This document shows positions 1-6,045 of a DNA stretch of 8,787 nucleotides, in pieces. The notes under the pieces were generated by a model, which was given only the letters and a program-made list of their open reading frames with translations, ran no database searches and was not told the origin of the DNA. A program made the position numbers and the translations under genes. Source of the stretch: Clostridia bacterium (GTDB lineage Bacteria; Bacillota; Clostridia; RGIG8785); contig JAGAUM010000113.1 of assembly GCA_017620795.1 (NCBI GenBank), positions 1 to 8,787 of the forward strand. Direction: 5' to 3'. Position 1 is the first letter of the stretch; the number at the start of each line of letters is the position of its first letter.

Positions 1-28
1 ACGTATAGTGGTTAAAGGAGGCAAAATA

Positions 29-877
29 ATGAAAATTGGTGTTAGTTCTTATTCGTTCCAACAATATTTCAACAAAGGCGAAATGACCGCCGAAGACGCC
101 CTTGTTAAAGCTGCAGAGCTGGGGTTTGATGCCATTGAGTTTACCGACTTCAATTTGCCCAAAGAGGTCGATGCAGCGTATATTGAGCGTTTAAAAGCAC
201 TCTCAAAAGAGCATGGGATTGAAATCTGCGCGTACCTTACCGGTGGGAACCTGTTGGCAGATACCGAAGCAGAGCGGGAAGCTGCTTGCCAAAAAATCTG
301 TCATGATTTGGACATCGCTAAGTTGTTTGAGGTGCCCCTCTTCCGTTTTGACGTGGGGTCTTGGCTCCCCAAGGGACTGAGCTTTGACATGGCACTGAAT
401 CGTGCATTGCCTTATATGAAGCGTATTGCAGACTACGGCGAAACGCTTGGGATTATGACCATGATTGAAAACCATGGCTTCGCGTTTCAGGATTGGGAAC
501 GGGTTGAAAAGGCTTACAATGCAATGAACCATAAGAACTTTGCCCTTTTGGTTGATATCGGCAATTTCTTCTGTGCCGATCAGGATAATACCCTTTGCGT
601 TTCCAAACTTGCCAATCTGGCGGTGCATGTACACTTAAAAGACATGAAAAAGCTGGACTATTACGATGCGGGGGACAAGAGCGGTTACTTTGAATCCAGA
701 GCAGCCAACCTCCTGCAAGGGACGGTTGTGGGCTACGGGGATGCCAAGGTTGCCCAGTGCGTTAAAATCCTTCAAAAAGCAGGCTATGACGGGTATATGA
801 ACATCGAGTATGAAGGTCCTGAAGAATGTGTTGAAGCATTGAAAAAAGGCCTCGCCTTTGCAAGAACCTTAATATAA
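29..877 (+). CDS. Sugar phosphate isomerase/epimerase, xylose-isomerase-like TIM barrel
   Basis: A 282-residue cytoplasmic protein of the AP-endonuclease-2/xylose-isomerase-like TIM-barrel superfamily, whose members isomerise or epimerise sugars, inositols or keto-sugars with a divalent metal. What is seen: N-terminal beta-strand MKIGVSSYSF; the metal/catalytic glutamate in MIENHG (Glu147); DIGN (Asp176); the HVHLKD strand (His202); and the last metal glutamate in NIEYEG (Glu260). These four match the usual Glu-Asp-His-Glu metal set, and the length is normal for the family. The ATG at 29 is chosen because AAAGGAGG (14-21) lies 7 nt upstream; a GTG at 8 is in frame but precedes that site. A hairpin terminator follows directly. 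Substrate cannot be told from sequence; nearby glycosidases suggest a sugar-catabolic role (inference). Family confidence is high, exact reaction low. Confidence 0.87.
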   Translation: MKIGVSSYSFQQYFNKGEMTAEDALVKAAELGFDAIEFTDFNLPKEVDAAYIERLKALSKEHGIEICAYLTGGNLLADTEAEREAACQKICHDLDIAKLFEVPLFRFDVGSWLPKGLSFDMALNRALPYMKRIADYGETLGIMTMIENHGFAFQDWERVEKAYNAMNHKNFALLVDIGNFFCADQDNTLCVSKLANLAVHVHLKDMKKLDYYDAGDKSGYFESRAANLLQGTVVGYGDAKVAQCVKILQKAGYDGYMNIEYEGPEECVEALKKGLAFARTLI

Positions 878-880
878 TTC

Positions 881-910
881 AAAAGTCGCCTTCGGGCGAC
901 TTTTCTTTTA
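881..910 (+). terminator. Intrinsic terminator with UUCG tetraloop
   Basis: Ten-base-pair stem 881-890/895-904 (AAAAGTCGCC with GGCGACTTTT) capped by a C(TTCG)G tetraloop, an especially stable loop, and followed by a T-rich tail. It begins 3 nt after the stop codon of the sugar isomerase gene and separates that gene from the HTH-serine dehydratase unit. Confidence 0.93.
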
Positions 911-927
911 TCAACTGTTGGTTGATA
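909..927. repeat. Inverted repeat, possible operator
   Basis: A perfect 7-bp inverted repeat, TATCAAC (909-915) and GTTGATA (921-927), separated by 5 bp. It lies between the upstream terminator and the promoter of the HTH-serine dehydratase gene, about 28 bp before the -35 box. Its symmetry fits a dimeric XRE-type binding site, so autoregulation is possible; this is inference. Confidence 0.35.
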
Positions 928-955
928 TTTTTGCCAAAAACGTTTGAAAAAGACC

Positions 956-984
956 TTTATAGTTGGATACATTTGGTTTATAAT
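956..984 (+). promoter_or_regulatory. Sigma-A promoter of the HTH-serine dehydratase gene
   Basis: A -35 box TTTATA (956-961), 17 bp spacer and perfect -10 TATAAT (979-984). The predicted transcript would start near 991, at the ribosome binding site AAAGGAGGG (991-999), leaving only about 12-15 nt of leader. Confidence 0.65.
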
Positions 985-1002
985 AAAAGAAAAGGAGGGA
1001 GT

Positions 1003-2433
1003 ATGATGGACTGCTTTAATCCGCAACGAATTATAGAATTAAGAACGCATCGCAAACTGTCTCAAAAAGACTTGGGCAAGCGGTTGGGAATTACCGACCG
1101 TGCCATATCCAAGTGGGAACAGGGTCTTTCGACACCATCGAGTCGGCATTTATTGGAGTTGGCGAAGGTCTTTGGGGTTTCGGTAGAGACCTTTTTTTCT
1201 CCATCGGAGACGAAAAAAGAGACCGAACAGACGGGAATGGAGTCTTTGTATGAGCTTTATAAAATCGGTCGCGGTCCGTCTAGTTCCCATACCATCGGGC
1301 CCGAACGAGCTTGCAAAATATTTAAAGAGCGCAATGTCGATGCCGATGCTTACAAGGCGGTTTTGTACGGTTCTTTGGCCAAAACCGGAAAAGGTCACGG
1401 TACCGATGCGGTGATTCAAAAAACCTTCTCACCTGTTCCTTGTGAGATTGTATTGGATACTTTAAAATCAGACCTTCCTCATCCCAATATCATGACCCTA
1501 TACGCTTTTCAAGACGGGCGAGAGGTGGATACGGTGACTGTTTACAGTGTAGGCGGAGGAAGCATCGTATTCGAAGGTGATGTTCAAACACCGCCCCGAA
1601 GTGTGTATGCCTTAAAACGATTTGACGATATTGCCGCTTATTGCAAGAAAAAGGACATCCGCCTGTGGGAGTACGTGTTGGAAAATGAAGACGCTGGTTT
1701 TTATGAATATATGCAGACTGTCTGGTTGGCAATGAAAGACGCCGTGCGACGTGGCTTGGATGACGAAGGAATCTTGCCGGGCGGACTACAGGTTGCCAAA
1801 AAGGCAAAAGCTTTGTTCTCCAGTCAGCACATTGATGAAACGGCAGAGACAAGAGAAAATCGGATGGTCTGTGCCTATGCCTTTGCAGTGGGGGAGCAGA
1901 ACGCTGCGGGGGAAACTATCGTTACTGCCCCCACCTGCGGCGCGGCAGGGGTTGTTCCTGCAGTACTATACTATCAGCAGAAGAAAAACCGCTATTCGGA
2001 TGATGACATTATCCGCGCTTTGATGACGGCCGGGCTAATGGGGAATATTATTAAAACCAACGCCTCTATTTCCGGTGCGGAATGTGGCTGTCAGGCAGAG
2101 GTGGGAAGCGCTTGTGCCATGGCTTCGGCGGCATTGGCGGAGCTCTTTGAATTAAGCATCGAAAAAATCGAGTATGCGGCAGAAATCGCCATCGAGCATC
2201 ACTTGGGCCTTACTTGTGACCCCATTTGTGGCTTGGTACAAATCCCGTGTATCGAGCGTAATGCGGTTGCCGCCATGCGTGCTATCAACGCTGTGAGCCT
2301 TTCCAGCTTTCTTTGGGATTCGCGGAAAATCTCTTTTGACAAGGTGGTCAAAACCATGAAAGAGACGGGACACGATATGCACACCGCCTATAAAGAAACG
2401 TCCGAAGGCGGTCTGGCACGTATCGAAGTATAG
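1003..2433 (+). CDS. XRE-HTH domain fused to single-chain [4Fe-4S] L-serine dehydratase
   Basis: L-serine ammonia-lyase (L-serine to pyruvate plus ammonia) with an N-terminal DNA-binding domain; 476 residues from this start. Residues 8-62 are a classic XRE helix-turn-helix (RKLSQKDLGKRLGI then RAISKWEQG). From residue 81 the protein is a type-2-like serine dehydratase: GPSSSHTIGP (91-100), TAPTCGAAG (308-316), ECGCQAEVG (360-368) and the CDPICG...IPCIERN block. Cys363, Cys405 and Cys416 keep the 42- and 11-residue spacings of the three cluster-ligand cysteines (343, 385, 396) of the Legionella enzyme. The enzyme part (about 396 aa) is shorter than the roughly 454 aa of E. coli SdaA, has no ACT domain, and ends in GGLARIEV without the usual C-terminal cysteine. 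AGGAGG (993-998) is 4 nt from this ATG and 7 nt from the next one at 1006, so 1006 may be the true start; the in-frame TTG at 922 is too far upstream. Family call is secure; whether the HTH works is unknown. Confidence 0.9.
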   Translation: MMDCFNPQRIIELRTHRKLSQKDLGKRLGITDRAISKWEQGLSTPSSRHLLELAKVFGVSVETFFSPSETKKETEQTGMESLYELYKIGRGPSSSHTIGPERACKIFKERNVDADAYKAVLYGSLAKTGKGHGTDAVIQKTFSPVPCEIVLDTLKSDLPHPNIMTLYAFQDGREVDTVTVYSVGGGSIVFEGDVQTPPRSVYALKRFDDIAAYCKKKDIRLWEYVLENEDAGFYEYMQTVWLAMKDAVRRGLDDEGILPGGLQVAKKAKALFSSQHIDETAETRENRMVCAYAFAVGEQNAAGETIVTAPTCGAAGVVPAVLYYQQKKNRYSDDDIIRALMTAGLMGNIIKTNASISGAECGCQAEVGSACAMASAALAELFELSIEKIEYAAEIAIEHHLGLTCDPICGLVQIPCIERNAVAAMRAINAVSLSSFLWDSRKISFDKVVKTMKETGHDMHTAYKETSEGGLARIEV

Positions 2434-2481
2434 GGATATTTCTTGGTATTTGGTGCAACCTATACCCGAGGAGGGATTGTA

Positions 2482-2916
2482 ATGGTTGAACAAGATACCA
2501 TAAAGCTACTTCGCGAATGTGACGCAGGGGTACAGATGGGTATTACTTCGATTGAAGATGTGCTGGACAAAGTGGACAGCCGCGAACTGGAACGTATTCT
2601 GACTGATTGTAAAGAAAAACACGAGGATTTGGATCGGGAGATTCAAGGCGCGTTGGACCGCTTTGGCGATGATGGGAAAGCGCCCAATCCCATGGCACAG
2701 GGAATGTCCTGGATTAAAACCAACATGATGCTTGCCATGAACGAGTCCGATCATACCGTTGCAGACCTGATGACTGACGGATGCAACATGGGTGTCAAGT
2801 CCCTTGGAAAGTATCTCAATCAGTACGAAGCGGCAGACGAAACGTCGAAGGATATCACCAAGCGTTTGATTCATTTGGAAGCGCAGTTGGCGTCGGACAT
2901 TCGTCCGTTTCTGTAA
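2482..2916 (+). CDS. Small all-helical protein, possibly ferritin-like, hypothetical
   Basis: A 144-residue soluble protein with no signal peptide or membrane segment. It reads as four amphipathic helices (about 3-31, 33-62, 78-115, 118-140) with a Gly/Pro-containing loop near 62-75 (GDDGKAPNPMAQGMSW). Conserved-looking acidic, histidine and cysteine residues sit on the helices (ECDAG 12-16, KEKH 44-47, ESDH 88-91, TDGCNMG 98-104). It resembles an uncharacterised clostridial family with a four-helix, ferritin-like (DUF2383-like) shape, but I do not see a full pair of ferritin ExxH metal motifs, so metal binding is only a possibility. The ATG at 2482 has AGGAGG (2469-2474) 7 nt upstream. It follows the serine dehydratase gene by 48 bp with no terminator or clear promoter between, so the two are probably co-transcribed. 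A terminator follows immediately. Confidence 0.8.
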   Translation: MVEQDTIKLLRECDAGVQMGITSIEDVLDKVDSRELERILTDCKEKHEDLDREIQGALDRFGDDGKAPNPMAQGMSWIKTNMMLAMNESDHTVADLMTDGCNMGVKSLGKYLNQYEAADETSKDITKRLIHLEAQLASDIRPFL

Positions 2917-2917
2917 G

Positions 2918-2946
2918 AAAAAGCACACCATTAGGTGTGCTTTTTT
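2918..2946. terminator. Bidirectional terminator between convergent genes
   Basis: Stem GCACACC (2923-2929) with GGTGTGC (2934-2940), 4-nt loop, A-tract 2918-2922 on the left and T-tract 2941-2946 on the right, so it can stop transcription from both sides. It serves the helical-protein gene on + and the AraC gene on -. On the minus strand the codons for Lys-Lys-His-Thr form the 5' arm and the TAA stop (2933-2931) sits in the loop. Confidence 0.92.
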
Positions 2947-3695
2947 ACATACTCACTGGGGGAGAGACCCAAGTGTTTTTTGAACATTTTTGAAATTGTA
3001 AATACATCCGTATACCCGACAGATGCGGCAACATCAGAAATACTTTTTTGACTTTCTACCAACAAAGAAGCGGCAACATGTAGGCGGTGGTTCTGTAAAT
3101 ACTGCTTCGGGGGGATGCCGATGGTTTCCTTGAATAAAGTTGAAAAATAACTACGATCGAGGTTGAGCCGTTGGGCAATCTGCTCCACTGTAATGCCGTG
3201 CATATACTCGGAATGGATGCAGTCCAGCGCCCGTTGTACGTAATTCTCCGGTGTTTTCGTTTGCTTTAAAAAGAGGGCGAACAAGTCCCAAAGCCGTGCG
3301 CTTAAAAAAGCACTCCGGCCGCCGTTGAGTTGTTCCGATTGCTTCATGGCTTGGAAAACCCCAAAGGCTTCGGGACAGTGGATGGTGTCGGGAAGGGGTG
3401 AGGGCAGGGGACCGTCGGTGGTGAACCCAATCCAAATATAGCTCCAGGGCTGATGCGCGTCCGCCTGATAAAAGGTTTCCAAAAACGGTGGAATCACAAA
3501 AATCTCACCTGCTTCCAGAACGTATTCTTTGCTGTTGGCGCGGAATATCCCTTTTCCCGAAACAACAAGATGCAACAACCAGTAAGACCGCACTGCGGGT
3601 CCGAAAAAGTGGGACTTGTTGCAGTCTTCATAGCCGAACTCTATGGGATTTAAGCCTTGATATCCTTCGTTACTGACCATGACTGAATGGATCAT
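2931..3695 (-). CDS. AraC-family sugar regulator, MsmR/RafR-like
   Basis: A 254-residue transcription factor. Residues about 38-95 form the AraC-type cupin sugar-binding domain (YWLLHLVVSGKG, LEAGEIFVIPP, WSYIWIGF), typical of MsmR/RafR-like activators of alpha-galactoside genes. Residues about 154-252 are the two-HTH AraC DNA-binding domain: helix-turn-helix one around 168-189 (ITVEQIAQRLNLDRSYFS) and two around 218-239 (ISDVAASVGYTDVFTISKMF), ending in the family signature LGLSPSEYV. The ATG at 3695 has GAGGTG (3706-3701) 5 nt upstream. The gene is divergent from the GH4 alpha-galactosidase gene and shares a 99-bp control region with it, which makes melA its likely target (inference). It is only distantly related to the three AraC genes at 5125-7804. 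Its last four codons are part of the terminator hairpin. Confidence 0.92.
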   Translation of the reverse strand: MIHSVMVSNEGYQGLNPIEFGYEDCNKSHFFGPAVRSYWLLHLVVSGKGIFRANSKEYVLEAGEIFVIPPFLETFYQADAHQPWSYIWIGFTTDGPLPSPLPDTIHCPEAFGVFQAMKQSEQLNGGRSAFLSARLWDLFALFLKQTKTPENYVQRALDCIHSEYMHGITVEQIAQRLNLDRSYFSTLFKETIGIPPKQYLQNHRLHVAASLLVESQKSISDVAASVGYTDVFTISKMFKKHLGLSPSEYVKKHT

Positions 3696-3736
3696 CTTAT
3701 CACCTCAAAAACAACGAAAAGACAAATAACAAGCAC

Positions 3737-3766
3737 ATTATACCATGTACACAAACTTCTTGTCAA
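3737..3766 (-). promoter_or_regulatory. Strong promoter of the MsmR-like araC gene
   Basis: Read on the minus strand: perfect -35 TTGACA (3766-3761), 18 bp spacer, perfect -10 TATAAT (3742-3737), with TGG just before the -10 giving an extended -10. Predicted start near 3730, leader about 35 nt. It overlaps the oppositely directed melA promoter. Confidence 0.8.
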
Positions 3767-3774
3767 ACTACAAT
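3746..3774 (+). promoter_or_regulatory. Probable melA promoter with operator-like direct repeat
   Basis: TGTACA (3746-3751), 17 bp spacer, TACAAT (3769-3774). Both boxes are imperfect, which suits activator dependence. A direct repeat CAAACT (3752-3757 and 3764-3769, 12 bp apart) lies within it and overlaps the -35 of the divergent araC promoter; it may be a regulator half-site. Weak, pattern-based call. Confidence 0.45.
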
Positions 3775-3794
3775 GTAATAAAGGAGTGATGGAT

Positions 3795-5114
3795 ATGAAG
3801 ATTACTTTTATGGGCGCAGGAAGCACTGCGTTTGCCCGAAATGTGTTTGGGGACTGCATGTTGACCGAATCGTTGCGGGATAGTGTTTTTGCTTTGTATG
3901 ACATTGATGCCGCACGAATTGAAGAAAGCCGCGTGATTTTAGAAGCCATGCGTGATACCCTGGGTGCCAAGGCAACCATCCAATGCTTTGTGGGTGTGGA
4001 GCAACGTAAAAAAGCGCTCGAAGGCGCGGATTTTGTAATCAATGCCATTCAGGTGGGTGGTTATGATCCGTGTACTGTGATTGATTTTGAGATTCCTAAA
4101 AAATATGGTTTGCAACAGACCATCGGCGATACGCTCGGAATCGGAGGCATCATGCGCGCCTTAAGAACCATTCCCGTAATGGAAGACTTTGCACGGGACA
4201 TGGCAGAGGTCTGTCCTGATGCATGGCTCTTAAACTATACCAACCCCATGGCAATGCTCAGCGGATATATGCAGCGATATATGCCGGTCAAGACCATCGG
4301 TCTTTGCCACAGTGTTCAGGTTTGCGTGAAAGAATTGTTAAACGGTCTGGGCATGGAGGAATACATCGACGGGCATCGCGAGCTGATTGCAGGCATCAAT
4401 CATATGGCATGGCTGTTGGAAATCAAGGATAAAAACGGCCGTGACCTTTATCCCGAAATCCGATCCCGTGTGGACGGATACCTTGCTGACCCCGACAGCA
4501 AAGACAAGGTGCGGATGGAGTACATCAAGCACTTCGGCTATTATTGCACCGAGTCCAGCGAGCATAATGCCGAATATAACCCCTTTTATATCAAAAGCAA
4601 GTATCCTGAACTGATTCAGCGTTATAATATTCCGTTAGACGAGTATCCGCGGCGTTGTATCCACCAGATTGAAGCGTGGAAAGAGGAGTATCAGAAACTG
4701 CGTGAAAACGGTGTCCGTGAGCATGAGCGGAGCCGTGAGTATGCTTCGCGCATTATGGAAAGTATTGTCGAAAACATTCCTTACCAGATTGGCGGAAATG
4801 TTTTAAACAAAGACCACCTGATTTCCAACCTGCCACAGGAGGCTTGCGTGGAAGTACCTTGTCTGATTAAAGGAAGTGGCATTCATCCGTGCCATGTAGG
4901 GGCTCTGCCGGTTCAGTGTGCTGCCATGAACATGACCAATATCAATGTTCAGTTGTTGACCATTGAAGCGGCGCGGACAAGGAAGAAAGAACATATTTAT
5001 CAAGCGGCGATGTTAGACCCTCACACCGCTGCGGAGCTGGATGTTGACAGTATCAAAAGAATGGTGGACGAGCTGATTGCCGCCCATGGCGACTATCTGC
5101 CCCGATACCATTAA
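3795..5114 (+). CDS. melA: Alpha-galactosidase, glycoside hydrolase family 4
   Basis: A 439-residue cytoplasmic GH4 enzyme, expected to hydrolyse alpha-galactosides such as melibiose using NAD+ and Mn2+ by the oxidation-elimination route of this family. What is seen: N-terminal Rossmann motif MKITFMGAGSTAF (NAD+ binding); TLGIGGIMRALRTIPV (113-128); NYTNPM (147-152); CHSV (171-174), the form of the GH4 signature found in MelA-type enzymes; and NHMAWL (202-207). Cys171 and His203 are the predicted metal ligands. Length is close to the usual 430-450. The ATG at 3795 has AAGGAG (3781-3786) 8 nt upstream; the in-frame ATG at 3789 is too close to that site, and the one at 3687 lies inside the neighbouring gene. 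No signal peptide, so the substrate must be imported. GH4 also holds alpha-glucosidases, alpha-glucuronidases and alpha-galacturonidases, so specificity is likely but unproven. Confidence 0.92.
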   Translation: MKITFMGAGSTAFARNVFGDCMLTESLRDSVFALYDIDAARIEESRVILEAMRDTLGAKATIQCFVGVEQRKKALEGADFVINAIQVGGYDPCTVIDFEIPKKYGLQQTIGDTLGIGGIMRALRTIPVMEDFARDMAEVCPDAWLLNYTNPMAMLSGYMQRYMPVKTIGLCHSVQVCVKELLNGLGMEEYIDGHRELIAGINHMAWLLEIKDKNGRDLYPEIRSRVDGYLADPDSKDKVRMEYIKHFGYYCTESSEHNAEYNPFYIKSKYPELIQRYNIPLDEYPRRCIHQIEAWKEEYQKLRENGVREHERSREYASRIMESIVENIPYQIGGNVLNKDHLISNLPQEACVEVPCLIKGSGIHPCHVGALPVQCAAMNMTNINVQLLTIEAARTRKKEHIYQAAMLDPHTAAELDVDSIKRMVDELIAAHGDYLPRYH

Positions 5115-5144
5115 AAAAGAATGCCTATTCGGCATTCTTTTTTT
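5113..5144. terminator. Bidirectional terminator between melA and the first tandem araC
   Basis: Stem AAAGAATGCC (5116-5125) with GGCATTCTTT (5131-5140), 5-nt loop, flanked by an A-tract (5113-5118) and a T-tract (5138-5144). It begins at the melA stop. On the minus strand the final codons Lys-Lys-Asn-Ala of the regulator form the 5' arm and its Glu codon and TAG stop run through the loop. Confidence 0.92.
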
Positions 5145-5928
5145 CACGCATTGCTTTTTTGTATTCTGACGGGGTCATGTTATAGCGATTTTTAAAGCAT
5201 CGGCAGAAGGTGTTCAGCGAATTGAATCCAGCCTCAAAAGCAATTTCAGACAGGCTTTTACTGGTGGATAAAATCAAATCTGCCGCATGCTCTGACCTTA
5301 CCGCGGTGAGATAGGAACGGAAAGGGACTTTCAACTGCTCGCAAAACACGTGGGTAATGTACGAAGCACTATACCCGAATGCTTTTGCCAGATAGTTAAT
5401 GGACAAGGGTTTTTGATAGTTTTCGTTAATATACTCAATCATCCGCGGCGCCAGGCTGAACCCGTCCTGATTTTTGATGGGCTCCAACTCTAGCTGGTGT
5501 ACCAAATCGGAGAGGGCAACCAAGGTCCATCCCAAAACCTCGGCGCTATTCTTTGCGGACAAGATTTTTTGGAAGGCACCAAGGACCTTTTGGGAAATCT
5601 TATCTGCAGGAATCACCGGGTTGGCAGGACGCTTGGTGGCGAAATCGGGAAGCAGTCCCGAAAAGAACCCCGTCTTACAGACAACAGAGAGGGAACTGAC
5701 CTTTTCTTCGTCTGTAGTCAACAAGGTTTCATGAACAATGTTGGGGAAAATAATCAGAGCGTCTCCACTGTGGAGGGTATAAGTGCTGTCGCCCAGACGC
5801 TTGATGACCTTTCCTTCAAAGCAGTAGACCAGCTCAACTTTATTATGAAAATGCGGGGGATAGCTGTAGGCATAGTCATGATGGTGAAAATAGACGTCCT
5901 GTGTCAATCCTTCAAAGTAAGGATACAT
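5125..5928 (-). CDS. AraC-family regulator with N-terminal cupin, tandem paralogue 1
   Basis: A 267-residue transcription factor. The N-terminal cupin covers about 14-66 (PPHFHNKVELVYCFEGK, LHSGDALIIFPNIVHET); the His-rich strand HFHNK-E is typical of sugar-sensing AraC cupins. The AraC DNA-binding domain covers about 163-262, with HTH one at LSINYLAKAFGYSASYITHVF and HTH two at LSEIAFEAGFNSLNTFCRCF, ending MTPSEYKK. It is a close paralogue of the genes at 6043-6882 and 7007-7804, sharing GYSxSYxTHVF, STxKxLxEIA and NTFCRCFK. The ATG at 5928 is chosen because GAGGTG (5940-5935) lies 6 nt upstream and the paralogues start at the same residue; the longer in-frame start at 6018 runs through the promoter. 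It ends convergent with melA. The target is unknown; nearby glycosidase genes are the obvious candidates (inference). Confidence 0.9.
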   Translation of the reverse strand: MYPYFEGLTQDVYFHHHDYAYSYPPHFHNKVELVYCFEGKVIKRLGDSTYTLHSGDALIIFPNIVHETLLTTDEEKVSSLSVVCKTGFFSGLLPDFATKRPANPVIPADKISQKVLGAFQKILSAKNSAEVLGWTLVALSDLVHQLELEPIKNQDGFSLAPRMIEYINENYQKPLSINYLAKAFGYSASYITHVFCEQLKVPFRSYLTAVRSEHAADLILSTSKSLSEIAFEAGFNSLNTFCRCFKNRYNMTPSEYKKAMREKKNAE

Positions 5929-5946
5929 GAATATCACCTCAAGCTC

Positions 5947-5975
5947 ATTATAACGCAGAAAGCGGAATTTGACAA
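5947..5975 (-). promoter_or_regulatory. Promoter of tandem araC paralogue 1
   Basis: On the minus strand TTGTCA (5975-5970), 17 bp spacer, TATAAT (5952-5947): a near-consensus sigma-A promoter. The predicted transcript starts near 5940, exactly where the GAGGTG ribosome binding site begins, leaving about 12 nt before the ATG. Confidence 0.82.
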
Positions 5976-6019
5976 TCACGACAGCGTATTTTGGTGAAAA
6001 ATACAAAGAAAATGACAAG

Positions 6020-6045
6020 AAAAGCCGAGGAGAATCCTCGGCTTA
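6020..6045 (-). terminator. Intrinsic terminator of tandem araC paralogue 2
   Basis: Nine-base-pair stem AAGCCGAGG (6022-6030) with CCTCGGCTT (6036-6044), 5-nt loop. On the minus strand it follows the TAA stop (6045-6043) and is followed by TTCTTGTC, a short interrupted T-tail. It separates this gene from the next paralogue's promoter downstream. Confidence 0.85.

Noticed and set aside
8..28. GTG at 8 as the start of the sugar isomerase
   Set aside because: It would place the AAAGGAGG ribosome binding site inside the coding sequence and add residues before the first barrel strand.
203..634. 143-codon minus-strand frame within the sugar isomerase gene
   Set aside because: Antisense shadow of a conserved TIM-barrel gene, with no family resemblance or start signal.
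922..1002. TTG at 922 as the start of the HTH-serine dehydratase
   Set aside because: The extension runs through the predicted promoter and has no ribosome binding site; the HTH domain begins just after the ATG pair at 1003/1006.
2434..2481. Separate promoter for the small helical protein
   Set aside because: TATACC (2461-2466) resembles a -10 box, but no matching -35 box exists at 16-18 bp, so co-transcription with the upstream gene is preferred.
3687..3794. ATG at 3687 as the start of melA
   Set aside because: It overlaps the divergent regulator's start and both promoters; the NAD-binding motif begins right at the ATG at 3795, which has a good ribosome binding site.
5497..5997. 166-codon plus-strand frame antisense to the first array regulator
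   Set aside because: It is the shadow of a well-supported AraC gene; its translation shows no recognisable domain and no ribosome binding site was identified.
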